Shown here: in pieces, positions 49,089-59,764 of the stretch
Position numbering within the stretch: position 1 is the stretch's first letter
How the letters are laid out: the number at the start of each line of letters is the position of its first letter
NCBI GenBank assembly: GCA_016718405.1
Contig: JADKDJ010000035.1
Location: forward strand, 186,001-250,000
DNA from: Candidatus Rhodoferax odensensis
GTDB lineage: Bacteria; Pseudomonadota; Gammaproteobacteria; Burkholderiales; Burkholderiaceae_C
DNA: 64,000 bases
Reading direction: 5' to 3'
The notes under the pieces: model-generated
The model's database searches: none
The model's input: only the letters and a program-made list of their open reading frames with translations
What the model was told of the DNA's origin: nothing
Position numbers and translations under genes: made by a program

Positions 49089-49143
49089 GAAACCGCTGCC
49101 GTCCGTGTTTGACACACACCACCATTTGAACAGAGGAACACCC

Positions 49144-50358
49144 ATGCTGACCGATTTCTTCTACACCCTGCGTTCGGCCAAACTGCCGGTGTCCGTCAAG
49201 GAATACCTGGTGCTGCTCGAGGCGCTGCAAAAAGGCGTGGTGGGACCCAACACGCCCGCGCCCGAGGCCGACAACGAGCCCACCGGCTACAAGATCGACG
49301 ACTTCTACTACCTCAGCCGCGCCACCCTGGTCAAGGACGAGAAGCACTACGACAAGTTCGACCGCGCCTTTGCCGCCTACTTCAAGGGCGTGGAGATGGT
49401 GGCCGACTTCACCAAAGAAGTGCCGCTGGAGTGGCTGCGCAAGAACCTCGAACTCAGCTTGAGCCCGGAAGAACTCGCCAAGATCGAGAAGATGGGCTGG
49501 GACGAACTGATGGAGACGCTCAAGAAGCGGTTTGAGGAACAAAAGGAACGCCACGAAGGCGGCAGCAAGTGGATCGGCACCGGCGGCACCTCACCCTTTG
49601 GCGCCTATGGCCAAAACCCGCAAGGCATTCGCATCGGGCAGGACAAGAGCCGCAACAAGAGCGCGGTCAAGGTATGGGATCAGCGCGCCTACAAGGACTA
49701 CGACGACACCCAGGAGCTGGGCACGCGCAACATCAAGGTGGCGCTGCGCCGGCTACGCAAGTTCGCGCGCGAAGGCCATGAGGACGAACTGGACCTGGAC
49801 GAGACCATCAGCAAGACCGCCGCCAACGCGGGCTACCTGGACATCAAGATGCGGCCCGAACGCCACAACAATGTGAAGGTGCTGCTGCTGATGGACGTGG
49901 GCGGCACCATGGACGAGCACATTGCCCGCGTGGAAGAGCTGTTCAGCGCCACCAAGACCGAGTTCAAGCACCTGGAGTTCTATTACTTCCACAACTGCGT
50001 CTACGACTTCATGTGGAAGAACAACCGGCGCCGCTTTGCCGAAAAGTTTGCCACCTGGGACATCATCCGCAAGTACAACAAAGACTACAAGCTGATCTTC
50101 GTGGGCGACGCGACGATGAGCCCCTACGAGATTCTGCAGCCCGGCGGCAGCGTGGAATACAACAACGAAGAGGCCGGGGTGGAGTGGTTGCAGCGACTGA
50201 CCCATGCTTTCCCCAAATTCGCCTGGATCAACCCTGAGCCGCAAGGCGTGTGGCAGTACCGCCAAAGCATCAGCGTGGTGCAGCAGATCATGAACCAGCG
50301 CATGTTCCCGCTCACGCTCAAGGGCCTGGAAGACGCGATGCGACTACTGACCAAATGA
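49144..50358 (+). CDS. VWA-domain protein (CoxE-like), partner of the MoxR-type ATPase
   Basis: Cytoplasmic protein of 404 residues with a C-terminal von Willebrand A-like domain. The metal-site motif reads LLLMDVGGTMDEH with Asp251 but Gly and Thr where DxSxS has serines. The N-terminal half is acidic and helical (LSPEELAKIEKMGWDELMETLKKRFEEQ), with a Gly/Ser linker near residue 145. The start is the ATG at 49144 (MLTDFFYTLR), clear of the vapC stop. The stop overlaps the start of tamA by ATGA, coupling it to the outer-membrane assembly genes. A role in envelope assembly is inferred from this context only. Confidence 0.87.
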   Translation: MLTDFFYTLRSAKLPVSVKEYLVLLEALQKGVVGPNTPAPEADNEPTGYKIDDFYYLSRATLVKDEKHYDKFDRAFAAYFKGVEMVADFTKEVPLEWLRKNLELSLSPEELAKIEKMGWDELMETLKKRFEEQKERHEGGSKWIGTGGTSPFGAYGQNPQGIRIGQDKSRNKSAVKVWDQRAYKDYDDTQELGTRNIKVALRRLRKFAREGHEDELDLDETISKTAANAGYLDIKMRPERHNNVKVLLLMDVGGTMDEHIARVEELFSATKTEFKHLEFYYFHNCVYDFMWKNNRRRFAEKFATWDIIRKYNKDYKLIFVGDATMSPYEILQPGGSVEYNNEEAGVEWLQRLTHAFPKFAWINPEPQGVWQYRQSISVVQQIMNQRMFPLTLKGLEDAMRLLTK

Positions 50359-52196
50359 AATGGTTGTTGGCAGGCGTTCTATTGATCGGTACTCCCGCGC
50401 TGGGGCTGGCCCAGGAACCCGCACCGAGCGCGGTCAACACCGGGGCCGCCACCGCTGCCTTCCAACTACACATCGAGGCGCCCGACGCGGTGCGTACCGT
50501 CTTGCAGCAGCACGTGGAGCTGCTGCGTTACCGCGAGCTGAGCGACCTTAGCGACGCTGAACTCAGCCGCCTGCTGACTGCGGCCGAACTCGACGCCCGC
50601 GATCTGCTGGGCGCCATGGGTTACTTCACGCCCGAGGTGCACCTGGCGCAGCGTACTGCCGCGGATAGCCCCGTGCCCCGCGTAGTGACACTCACTGTGG
50701 TTCCGGGCGCACCCACCACGGTCGAGCAAGTCGACGTCGAGCTGATCGGCGCCATCAGCACCGACCCGGCCGCCGCCGCCCTGCGCCAGCAGATCGAAGC
50801 CAGCTCACCGCTGCGCCGCGGTATGCGTTTTACCCAAGCCGCGTGGGACGCCACCAAACAGCACGCGCTGCGTCAGCTCACAGCCAGTCGCTACCCAACC
50901 GCCCTGCTCAGCCTCAAGAGTCAGGCCGACATCGATGCGCCCAGCCGCAGCGCACGGCTGACGATTCGGCTCGACTCCGGTCCGGCCTACAAACTGGGCG
51001 GCCTGCAAATCAACGGCCTGCAGCGCCACGACGCGGCGCTGGTGACGCGGCTGGCTCGACTCAGCCCCGGCAGCGACTACAACCAACTGCAATTGGTGCA
51101 GGCGCAGCAACGCCTGGCCGACAGTGGTTTCTTCGACTCCGTCTACGTCTCACTCGACACCTCCGGCGAGCCGACTGCAGCACCCGTGCTGGTGCAGGTG
51201 CGCGAGGCACGCCTGCAGAAACTGGTGCTGGGCATCGGTGCCAGCACCGACAGCGGGGCACGCCTCTCGGCCGAACATACCCACCACAAAGTGCCGTGGC
51301 TTGGCTGGCGTGCGCTCTCCAAGTTGTCGCTGCAACGTGACCAGCGCGCCCTGGGCACCGAGTTGACTGCCCCACCCGACGGCGACCACTGGGCGTGGGT
51401 CGCCGCCGCACAAACCCAGAGCGAACACGTGAGCGGGTTGACGGTGCACAGCCAGCGCATCCGTGGCGGGCGCAATCAAACCGGCGAGCGCATCGATCGC
51501 ACCTATTTCCTGCAATACGACCGGGCCGACACCGCCAACGCCAACGCCTCCGGTTCGGCAACGGCTCAATCGATAACCGCCAACTACACGTTTACTTTGC
51601 GCAACTTTGACAGCTTGCCGTTCCCCGCTGGCGGCTGGGGCCTGGGTGTGGAAGTGGGAGGCGGCAGCACGCTGGGTAGTGCGCGTGATCCCTATGCCCG
51701 CATTCTGGGCCGATGGCGCAGTTACCGGACCCTGGGCACGCCCTTGGGCGCCGTAGCGGGGCGTGGCGGCGGCGGCGAGCGCGCGCGGCTGGTGATGCGC
51801 GCTGAACTGGGAGCGGTGCTGGCCAAGACCGGGGTCAGCCTGCCCAGCACCCAACTGTTTCTGACCGGCGGAGATACCAGCGTACGCGGTTATGGTCGCC
51901 ACGACATCGGGGTCACCCTGCCAACCGGCCAAATCAATGCGGGTCGTTACCTGGCCAACGGCAGCGTAGAGTGGCAACAACCCATCCGCACCAACGGCCG
52001 GCCAACGGACTGGGAAGGTGCACTCTTCATCGACGCCGGTGCCGTGGCCGACCGGCCCACCGATCTGCGCGCCAAAGTCGGCGTAGGTGCAGGCGTGCGC
52101 TGGAAGAGCCCGATCGGCCCGCTACAGATCGACCTGGCCTATGGCGTGGCGGCCAAGCAATTGCGCCTACACATGAATGTAGGGTTCAGCTTCTGA
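50355..52196 (+). CDS. tamA: Outer-membrane assembly protein TamA (BamA family)
   Basis: BamA-superfamily barrel protein of 613 residues, from the ATG at 50355. A signal peptide (KWLLAGVLLIGTPALGLAQ) precedes POTRA domains (for example YKLGGLQINGLQRHDAALVTRLARLSPGSDYNQLQL), then a 16-strand-type barrel with the conserved FLTGGDTSVRGYGRHDIG and the final strand ending in NVGFSF. The TamA-TamB pair translocates and assembles outer-membrane proteins and may carry phospholipids. The start overlaps the upstream VWA gene and the stop overlaps tamB (TGATG). Confidence 0.93.
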   Translation: MKWLLAGVLLIGTPALGLAQEPAPSAVNTGAATAAFQLHIEAPDAVRTVLQQHVELLRYRELSDLSDAELSRLLTAAELDARDLLGAMGYFTPEVHLAQRTAADSPVPRVVTLTVVPGAPTTVEQVDVELIGAISTDPAAAALRQQIEASSPLRRGMRFTQAAWDATKQHALRQLTASRYPTALLSLKSQADIDAPSRSARLTIRLDSGPAYKLGGLQINGLQRHDAALVTRLARLSPGSDYNQLQLVQAQQRLADSGFFDSVYVSLDTSGEPTAAPVLVQVREARLQKLVLGIGASTDSGARLSAEHTHHKVPWLGWRALSKLSLQRDQRALGTELTAPPDGDHWAWVAAAQTQSEHVSGLTVHSQRIRGGRNQTGERIDRTYFLQYDRADTANANASGSATAQSITANYTFTLRNFDSLPFPAGGWGLGVEVGGGSTLGSARDPYARILGRWRSYRTLGTPLGAVAGRGGGGERARLVMRAELGAVLAKTGVSLPSTQLFLTGGDTSVRGYGRHDIGVTLPTGQINAGRYLANGSVEWQQPIRTNGRPTDWEGALFIDAGAVADRPTDLRAKVGVGAGVRWKSPIGPLQIDLAYGVAAKQLRLHMNVGFSF

Positions 52197-55100
52197 TGAA
52201 AGCCCTGCGCCGGGTGCTGGTCACCGTTGCGGCCCTGCTACTGGTCGCGCTGACCTTGAGTGCTGCCGCGTGGTGGTGGAGCGCCAGCGCCACATCCCTG
52301 GCCACCTCATTGCAGCAGGTGCAACGCTTTCTGGTAAACGGGCAGTCCCTGGAGACACGCGGGGTTAGCGGCTCACTTCGCGAGGGCGGCCACATTGACT
52401 GGCTGCGCTGGCAGCAGGGCGAGCTAACCATCGAGGCGCACGACCTCACGGTTGGCTGGTCACTTGGGTCCTTGTTCGAGCGCGAACTGCGCCTGGGGCA
52501 ACTGGCCGCCCGGCAGGTGCACATCACGCAGCGGCCTGCCGCCGCGCCGCGCCCGGCGCCGGCTCCCTTCGACTCGCTGCAGCTGCCATTCAGAGTCAGC
52601 ACCCCCTTCGCAGTCGCGCAAATCACGTGGGGCGGGCCGGTATTGCCGTCACTCTCTGATTTGACCGGTAGCTATGTTTTTGATAGCAAAGAACATAAGC
52701 TATATATATCAAAAGTTGCTATTTCATCTGGAAACTACTCTTTGAACGCCCGCCTGCAGGCGTTGGCCCCCATGGCGTTGAGCGCGCAACTACACGGCTC
52801 GGTACTGACGGCGTTGCCTGGCGGCGGCGGCAACGTCACCGCGCAGGCGCAAGCCAAGTTAAATGGCACGCTGGCGGGCCGCGACGCGGCGCTGACGCTG
52901 CAGGCCACTCTGCGGCCAACGGCCAACGCCGCGCGCACTGACGCCATGCAGGCCAGTCTGTCGGCGCGCCTGCAGCCCTGGCACAGCCAGCCGGTGGTGG
53001 ACGCCCAAGCGAATTGGCAGGGCGTGGACCTGGCCGCCTTGTGGCCGCAAGCGCCCACCACGCTGCTGCGTGGCGACGCGGCCGTCACTCCGGTGGGGGA
53101 AGGTTGGCAAGCCCAACTCAAGCTGGACAACAGCCAAAGCGGGCCATGGAACCAGCAACGCTTACCCGTTGAGGCACTCACAGCCAAGGTGCGCTTTGAC
53201 CAAGGCCAGTGGCACATCGAATCGCTGCGCGCCCAGGCTGCCGATGGGCGTATCGAGGCCCAGGCGGCGCTGCGGCCGACCGCAACGGGCGCGGCACCGG
53301 TGGCCCCGGCTGCCCAGTGGCTGGGCACGGCCACCGTGCACGGCATCAACCCCGCCGCGCTGGATTCGCGCCTGGCCAAGACCGCCCTGGACGGCCAACT
53401 GACAGCCGAGCAGACGCCAACTGGGGTGCAGTTCGACGCCCGCCTGCAGTCTGCGTTGCCAGCGACCGTGGCCAGCGCGGCGACGGGCACGCGCCACGCG
53501 ACGGCCCGCGCGAGCGGCCCGCCCGGTGGCGTGCGCCTGAACGCGGCCCATCTCAAGGGCCTGTGGCGCACGCCGTTGTTGACGCTGGAGACCGTGTCCG
53601 TGCAAACCGACGACGCGCAGCTCCAGGGCAATCTGAGCGTGCATACCGCCAGCTATGCCACCGAAGGGCAACTGAGCCTGACCCTGCCCGGTGCCCAGGC
53701 CAAACTCAGCGGCCACCTGGCCGCCGCCAAGGGCCAGGGCGAGGCGCACCTGCAAGTGTCGGACGCCACCGCCGCCACACGTTGGCTGGCGCGCTGGACC
53801 AGCCCGGCCAACAACTGGCTGCGGGGCGTTGGCGTGCAAGGGGGTCTGGACCTCAATGGCCGCTGGCAAGGCGGCTGGCAGCAGCAATGGCAGGCTCTGC
53901 AGATCGACGCGAGCCTGCGCGCGCGCCAGCTCGACCTGGTGACCGCTGGCGCGGACCCTGCCCTGCCCTGGCGCCTGCACGCGCTGCAGGCCGACCTGTC
54001 AGGCACCCTGCACACCTTGACGCTGAACGCAACCGCTCAGGCCGCGCACGGCAACCACCAGTTCGGCTTTAACGGCCAGGCCCAAGCCGCACGGGCCAAG
54101 GACGGGTCGTGGCAAGCCAGGTTGGACAGCGCCCAACTGAGCGCACAAGACAGCCTGCATCCCGGCCTGTGGACGCTGCAACTGCCCAGCGCGATGGAAC
54201 TGAACTGGCAACAACAGGGCAACTACCGTTCGCTCCAGCTGTCACCCGGTTCGGTCCAACTGAGCGGGCCGATAGCGGGCCTGGCCAAGCTGAGTTGGCA
54301 GCAGGCGCAGTGGTCACAACAGCAACACCCCAGCGGGTCTGTCTGGCGTTCGCAGTGGCGCACGCAGGGCACGCTGCAAGACCTGCCGCTGTCCTGGCTG
54401 ATGTTGTTTGGCCCCGCACAGATTGCCAACACCGGCTTGCGCGGCGACATGTTGTTGGGTGGCCAGTGGGACGCAGCCGCCGGGGAGACTGTGCGAGCGA
54501 GCGCCACCCTGGCGCGCACCCGTGGCGACCTGCTGGTGCAGGTGGACGACGCCGGCGCCACAGTGCCCGCTGGCGTGCGCGACGCGCGCTTGCAGTTGGC
54601 GGTCGACCACCAGCAGCTCTCGGCGACCCTGGCCTGGGACAGCGAGCGCGGCGGCCAGGCGCAAGCGAAGTTCAGCACCACCCTGAAATCGGACGGCAGC
54701 GGTTGGGAATGGCCGGCTGAGGCACCCCTGAGCGGCAGCGTCAACGCTCGCTTGCCCCCCGTCGGCGCATGGTCTGCGCTGGCGCCGCCCGGCTGGCGCC
54801 TGCGCGGCACGCTCGATGCCAGCGCGACGCTGGCCGGCACCCGCGCGGCGCCCCAGTGGCAGGGAACCTTGCGCGCGCAGGATGTGTCGGTGCGTTCGCT
54901 GGCCGATGGCATCGACTTCAGCCACGGCAGTCTGCTGGCCCGTCTGGACGGCCAGCGGCTGGACATCGTCCAGGCCTCGCTGCAAGGCGCGGGGGGAACT
55001 AGCGGTGGCCAGTTGACGATCACGGGATCAGCGGTCTGGTTACCCGCACAAGGCACTGCCAACACCACCGGTGCGGCTCTGCCCCGCATGCGCATGGAGC

Positions 55101-56119
55101 TTGACGCCACCGCCCGGGCCTTGCGCGTCAGCACACGGGTCGACCGACGTCTGGCGGTGTCGGGCACCATCTCGGCGCGACTGCAAGAGGCGCGCCTGGC
55201 GATACGGGGCACGCTGACGGCAGACCAGGCCTTATTCGTGCTGCCCGAGGACAGCGCGCCGCGGTTAGGCGACGACGTGGAGGTACACCGCACACCGGCC
55301 GGCGGCACGGCATCCGGCACGCCACGCAGCGTGACCGTGGCGTCCGCTGCGGCGACGTCGGCGACCACCGCCACAACGCCCAACGCCAATCACCTCAGCA
55401 CCGAAGTCGCGCTCACACTGGACCCCGGGCCGGACTTCCAGGTGCGTGGCCAAGGCCTGGCCACGCGCCTGGCGGGCAGCCTAGAGTTGCGCCACAACAC
55501 CACCAATGGCCAGCCACCGCGTCTGACTGGCGAACTGCGAACGGTGCGCGGCAGCTACAAAGCCTATGGTCAACAGCTCAGCATCGAACAGGGCGTGCTG
55601 CGTTTCAACGGGCCCTACGACAACCCGGCACTGGACATCCTGGCCATCCGCCCCAACCTGCAACAACGCGTGGGCGTGCAAATCACCGGCACTGCCCTGT
55701 CACCGGTCGTAAGGCTCTATGCCGAGCCCGACCTGCCTGACGCCGAGAAGCTGTCGTGGCTGGTGCTGGGCCGCAACGCCGCCAGCGGGGGCGCCGAGTC
55801 CGCGATGTTGCAACAAGCGGCTTTGGCCTTGCTGGGTGGCAATGGCAAGAACCTGACCGCCGGCCTGACCGAAGCGCTTGGCCTGGACGAGCTGTCTGTA
55901 CGCGGCGCGGCCAGCAATGCCGACGGCAGTACCAACAACGCCACCTTCACCCTGGGCAAACGCCTGTCGCGCGACTTCTACGTGAGCTACGAGCGCAGCC
56001 TTACCGGCACGCTGGGCACGCTCTACATCTTCTACGACCTGTCGCGCCGCGTGACCGTGCGCGCCCAAGCCGGCGAGCAAAGCGCCATCGACCTGATTTT
56101 CACCGTGCCCTACGACTGA
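52196..56119 (+). CDS. tamB: Translocation and assembly module protein TamB
   Basis: Long AsmA-like protein of about 1307 residues spanning the periplasm between inner membrane and TamA. The N-terminal signal anchor (LVTVAALLLVALTLSAAAWWW) is followed by a long run of beta-helical repeats rich in Ala, Leu, Gln and Ser, and the C-terminal DUF490/TamB domain with LTGELRTVRGSYKAYGQ, LRFNGPYDNPALDILAIRPN and GKRLSRDFYVSYERSLTGTLGT. The final FTVPYD resembles the beta-signal ends of the family. The ATG shares bases with the tamA stop. Confidence 0.92.
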   Translation: MKALRRVLVTVAALLLVALTLSAAAWWWSASATSLATSLQQVQRFLVNGQSLETRGVSGSLREGGHIDWLRWQQGELTIEAHDLTVGWSLGSLFERELRLGQLAARQVHITQRPAAAPRPAPAPFDSLQLPFRVSTPFAVAQITWGGPVLPSLSDLTGSYVFDSKEHKLYISKVAISSGNYSLNARLQALAPMALSAQLHGSVLTALPGGGGNVTAQAQAKLNGTLAGRDAALTLQATLRPTANAARTDAMQASLSARLQPWHSQPVVDAQANWQGVDLAALWPQAPTTLLRGDAAVTPVGEGWQAQLKLDNSQSGPWNQQRLPVEALTAKVRFDQGQWHIESLRAQAADGRIEAQAALRPTATGAAPVAPAAQWLGTATVHGINPAALDSRLAKTALDGQLTAEQTPTGVQFDARLQSALPATVASAATGTRHATARASGPPGGVRLNAAHLKGLWRTPLLTLETVSVQTDDAQLQGNLSVHTASYATEGQLSLTLPGAQAKLSGHLAAAKGQGEAHLQVSDATAATRWLARWTSPANNWLRGVGVQGGLDLNGRWQGGWQQQWQALQIDASLRARQLDLVTAGADPALPWRLHALQADLSGTLHTLTLNATAQAAHGNHQFGFNGQAQAARAKDGSWQARLDSAQLSAQDSLHPGLWTLQLPSAMELNWQQQGNYRSLQLSPGSVQLSGPIAGLAKLSWQQAQWSQQQHPSGSVWRSQWRTQGTLQDLPLSWLMLFGPAQIANTGLRGDMLLGGQWDAAAGETVRASATLARTRGDLLVQVDDAGATVPAGVRDARLQLAVDHQQLSATLAWDSERGGQAQAKFSTTLKSDGSGWEWPAEAPLSGSVNARLPPVGAWSALAPPGWRLRGTLDASATLAGTRAAPQWQGTLRAQDVSVRSLADGIDFSHGSLLARLDGQRLDIVQASLQGAGGTSGGQLTITGSAVWLPAQGTANTTGAALPRMRMELDATARALRVSTRVDRRLAVSGTISARLQEARLAIRGTLTADQALFVLPEDSAPRLGDDVEVHRTPAGGTASGTPRSVTVASAAATSATTATTPNANHLSTEVALTLDPGPDFQVRGQGLATRLAGSLELRHNTTNGQPPRLTGELRTVRGSYKAYGQQLSIEQGVLRFNGPYDNPALDILAIRPNLQQRVGVQITGTALSPVVRLYAEPDLPDAEKLSWLVLGRNAASGGAESAMLQQAALALLGGNGKNLTAGLTEALGLDELSVRGAASNADGSTNNATFTLGKRLSRDFYVSYERSLTGTLGTLYIFYDLSRRVTVRAQAGEQSAIDLIFTVPYD

Positions 56120-56201
56120 ACATCGCCGTGGCTCGGCCAACCTGCCCTGTTCGACCGACTCTGCCCGACTGGCTCGCCGCTGGCCCTACAATCCCCGCTC
56201 C

Positions 56202-56276
56202 CTCCTCGTAGTTCAATGGATAGAACAAGTGCCTCCTAAGCGCTAGATACAGGTTCGATTCCTGTCGAGGGGACCA
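56202..56276 (+). tRNA. tRNA-Arg (anticodon CCT)
   Basis: Folds by eye into a cloverleaf: acceptor arms CTCCTCG and CGAGGGG (one G-T), D-stem GTTC/GAAC, anticodon stem AGTGC/GCGCT with loop CTCCTAA and anticodon CCT, T-stem ACAGG/CCTGT with TTCGATT. Discriminator A and an encoded CCA complete it. It decodes AGG. Confidence 0.95.
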
Positions 56277-56483
56277 CCCCCAACGTTGCCACGCAACGCA
56301 CCGGCGCGACGCCCAACCAGGTGCTAGGGTTTGCCCCACTGCGCTTTCGTTTGCAAACACAGAACATGAGTGCTTGGTCTGCTGCGGCGGGCGGCCTGGG
56401 AAAGTCATCACCAGCCCCCAGAGTGATCCCGCGCCACACCATTGCCCGTCACCGCGCTTGACGCACACACCCAGAGGAACAGG

Positions 56484-58775
56484 ATGAAACACACCCACGA
56501 CGCACGTCGGTCTTACCGCGCACATGCTGACCGGCGCTTGCCAACCACGTTCCAGGCAACGCCGCTGCTAGCGGCCTTGATACTGATTTGGCCGATGACA
56601 CCAGCACTGGCCCAGAGCACCGATGCCACCGATGCCACACCCCGAGTGGGCAAGTTGGAAACAGTCACGGTCACGGCCGAGCGCCGGTCTGAAAACATCA
56701 AGAACGTGCCCATGGCCATCACGACCGTGAGCGGCGAAAAACTCGACGTCTTGAACTCGGGCGGGCAGGACGTTCGCTTCCTGTCAGCGCGGGTGCCCAG
56801 CTTGAACATCGAGTCTTCATTTGGCCGCGCCTTCCCGCGCTTCTATGTGCGTGGTTTGGGTAACTCCGACTTTGACTTGAACGCTTCGCAACCGGTGTCC
56901 CTGATCCTGGACGACATCGTGCAGGAGAACCCGATACTGAAAGGCTTCCCGCTGTTCGATATTGAGCGAATCGAGGTTTTGCGCGGCCCGCAAGGCACGA
57001 TGTTTGGCCGCAACACACCCGCTGGCGCGCTAAGGTTTGAATCAGTCAAGCCCGGCAAGAAGCTCGAAGGCTATGTCAACGCATCCTATGGCACCCATGC
57101 AACGACCAACATCGAAGGCGCTCTCAACGTGCCCGTCAACCCGGAGTGGTCGGCGCGGGTGTCACTTCAGTCACAGAACCGCGACGACTGGGTGACGAAC
57201 ACCTTTGCTGCGGGTCCGACCAAGTCGCTGGAGGGATACCACGACACCGCCGTGCGGGTGCAACTGTCTTACAAACCCGGCGCCAATTTTGATGGATTGC
57301 TCAACGTCCATGGTCGGGACCTCAACGGCTCGGCGCGCCTGTTTCGCGCCAACATCATTAAGCCTGGCACCAATGATTTGGTGGACGGTTTCGATCCCGC
57401 CAAAATCTCCACCGATGGCATGAACGAACAGACGCTCAGCAGCGCGGGCGCGTCACTACGCCTGCTGGGACTTGGGCGGCGTGGTCTGCATTCAATTACC
57501 GGGTATAGATCCGTCGAGGCACTGGAGTCGGGGGCGCATCGACGGCGGCTTTAGCGCCTCCTTCCTGCCGAGCTCCAGCCCGGGCTTCACCATTCCGTTT
57601 CGCCGACATCGGCCGACGGGTTGCCGCGACACCGTCAGTTCAAGAACTGACTGGAGTCCACAGGACAGGGCCGATGAAATGGATTACCGGCGCTTACTTG
57701 TTCGACGGGTCGATCGACGTCGACAAGCTTCAACTATTCATCGATCAGCGGCAACACGCGAAACGGCTACGCCACACAAAGCCAGGAAAACCGGGCCTAC
57801 GCGGTCTTTGGCTCCCTCAGCACGACGTAAGCGATGCGCTGGTGCGAGCGGCTTGCGCTATACCCGTGACAAGAAGGATTTCGTTGCCGATCGCATCACT
57901 GCGCCACCTTTTAGCCCCCGTTCATCGGGCGTCTGAGCACCTTCCCAGCGCGTCCAACGTCAGCGGGGACTTTAGAACACCTACGCCGTAGCAAGGCCAC
58001 CAACTACTCGGACGCATCGCGACCGGCTTTCGCCCCGGCGATCCAGGGGCTGCTGTTCTGGTGATCGCTCTCGGTGGCCCCGACTCAGAAGGAAGGTCAC
58101 CTCAATCGAAGGCGGCATGAAGTCCGACCTGTTGGATGGGAGGCGCGCGCGGGGTGTCGCTGAGCGTTCCCAGTACACCATGAAGAACCACAGCTCACTG
58201 CGGTAGGGAGACGGCGAACTTCAAACCAATTGATCCAACGCCGAAAGGTTACCGGGCGCAGTGCCGAGGTCGACTTTCAGGCCGTGGTCACCGACAACCT
58301 GTTGTCACTCTTGGCGGCAGCGTGGACAAGACCCGGATTCGCGACGCCAACCTGCGCGTGGACGCCTGTAGCGGTGGCTGCACCGTACTCCAACCCACCA
58401 ACGCACCGGGCGCCGTGACGGGATCTATCGCCCACCGTGTCGATCGACGGCAACCTCTGCCACAGGCGCCCGGGTTGGTGGTGAATTTCACTGCGCGCTA
58501 CGGCATGCCGCATGGCAACGGTGGCGATGGTTCATCTGCACCATTGGGCCCTCCGAAGCAAGGTGAACTTCTTCTTGTACGGGGCCACGGACCACGTTCA
58601 CCGGCAAAGGCGCTACTCGAAGGCGGCCTGCGATTAGGAGTACACCTGGGGTAACGGCAAGTTACGAAGCGGCTGTTCGGCCGCACATCACCAACCGGAT
58701 TCTTTGGGGGCATTGATTTCCAACAACCTGACCGGCATGATCAACGAACCGCGCACCTATGGGCTGTCGTTAAGG
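56484..58775 (+). pseudogene. TonB-dependent receptor, intact to about 57.47 kb then frame-broken
   Basis: Outer-membrane receptor with a signal-like N-terminus (LLAALILIWPMTPALAQ), a plug domain (VTVTAERRSENIKNVPMAITTVSGEKL, FYVRGLGNSDFDLN, IERIEVLRGPQGTMFGRNTPAGAL) and the beginning of the barrel. The frame is open from the ATG at 56484 until SSAGASLRL near 57470, and a stop follows at 57552. Barrel fragments continue in other frames: GGFSASFLPSSSPGF, MKWITGAYLFDGSIDVD, LRYTRDKKDFVA, VLQPTNAPG and NNLTGMINEPRTYGLS near 58.7 kb, so the original gene probably ended near 58775 with about 760 codons. The substrate is unknown. It follows the tRNA gene by about 200 bases. Confidence 0.85.
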
Positions 58776-58959
58776 CTGCATCCGGGCCTGTGCGTCTTCC
58801 TCCGCCAATGCTCCCTGGGTTGGCAATGGGCCGCGCGGCGCTGTGCCGCAACGGCGTGTTGGCCGGGTAAGGACGGGTGTCGAGGGTGAAACTGATAGGA
58901 TTTGATCCTTGACACTCTAGCCTTGAACTTATTGAAAACCGCACCCGCGCTGGGCAACG

Positions 58960-59541
58960 CTATACTGATTGCTCGGGACGCTGGCGCAATCCCTCCACCT
59001 GCGCCGACGGCGGTGGCAACCAGTCGTCCCAGCCCTGCGTGAGGCGAAGTAGGTGCGGCTACACCTGCCAACAACGGTCCGCACCTACGCCCTCGTCGCA
59101 GCCCGCACTTCAGGCGGGCCCGGTGCATTTACGTTCCTTGACAGCCTCCGACGGCCAAGGGTAAGCAAGCTCGAACAGGCGCCCGACACCATCAAGCACC
59201 TGAGCCCGCGCTGCGCCTCTCTGAACGACGCCATACGCACGGCGCCCGCGCGCGGGCTCAAAGACGACGTTATCAGTGATCTCAAGAGGGAGTATCGCGA
59301 GAAGTGCTCCGATGAAGAGAGTGAGGCCAAGTCCAAGATGTCGCGCGAGCGTCGCGAGGCAAAGCAGCAACGGGCCGAGGCCGAAAAGGCCGAGCAACGC
59401 ACCGGGCAACTACGGCCATTCAGCAGCAGCAATGCGGCGAATCAAAACGCATTTGTTCCCAAGCGGGCGAGAACCGACCTGACCGGCGGCGAGAAAGCTG
59501 ACCTTCAACGTTTGAGACAACTACGCAGCCGCTGCGGTTGA
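58960..59541 (+). pseudogene. Conserved hypothetical gene, frame-broken 5' part
   Basis: The 3' part is readable: CASLNDAIRTAPARGLKDDVISDLKREY, then a charged helical stretch (SKMSRERREAKQQRAEAEKAEQ) and a C-terminus TDLTGGEKADLQRL ending RSRCG. Such Arg/Glu-rich coiled tails ending in a conserved GEKADLQR segment recall small conserved proteins of Burkholderiales, but I cannot name a family. An open frame from 59053 runs to the stop, yet its first 50 residues look like out-of-frame sequence, so the true N-terminus is uncertain and likely lies near 58.96 kb. Confidence 0.55.
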
Positions 59542-59764
59542 TTGCGGCGGAATGGTCGCGGCGCGGGCACCGTCTGGGAAGACCAATCTTGCGGTTTGCG
59601 TAAACGGGCGCCTTCCAGAGTCCAGCCACCGGCGCAACATCGATTAGGTCAAACATCACGTTCTTCGCCCGCCATCGCCCCCAAACCGGGCCTGCGGCTT
59701 CTGCAACGACGCGCGCCAGCGTTCGGATCTGCGCCCCTCTTGCAGACCGAACGACCGCGAAACT

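Noticed and set aside
56202..56276. tRNA-Arg as an integration site for a genomic island covering the TonB receptor region.
   Set aside because: I found no integrase gene and no repeated tRNA 3' end downstream, and the housekeeping gene maeB follows.
58909..58914. A perfect TTGACA as a promoter for the following hypothetical gene.
   Set aside because: No -10 box at a usable distance; the nearest TATACT (58961) is 46 bases away.
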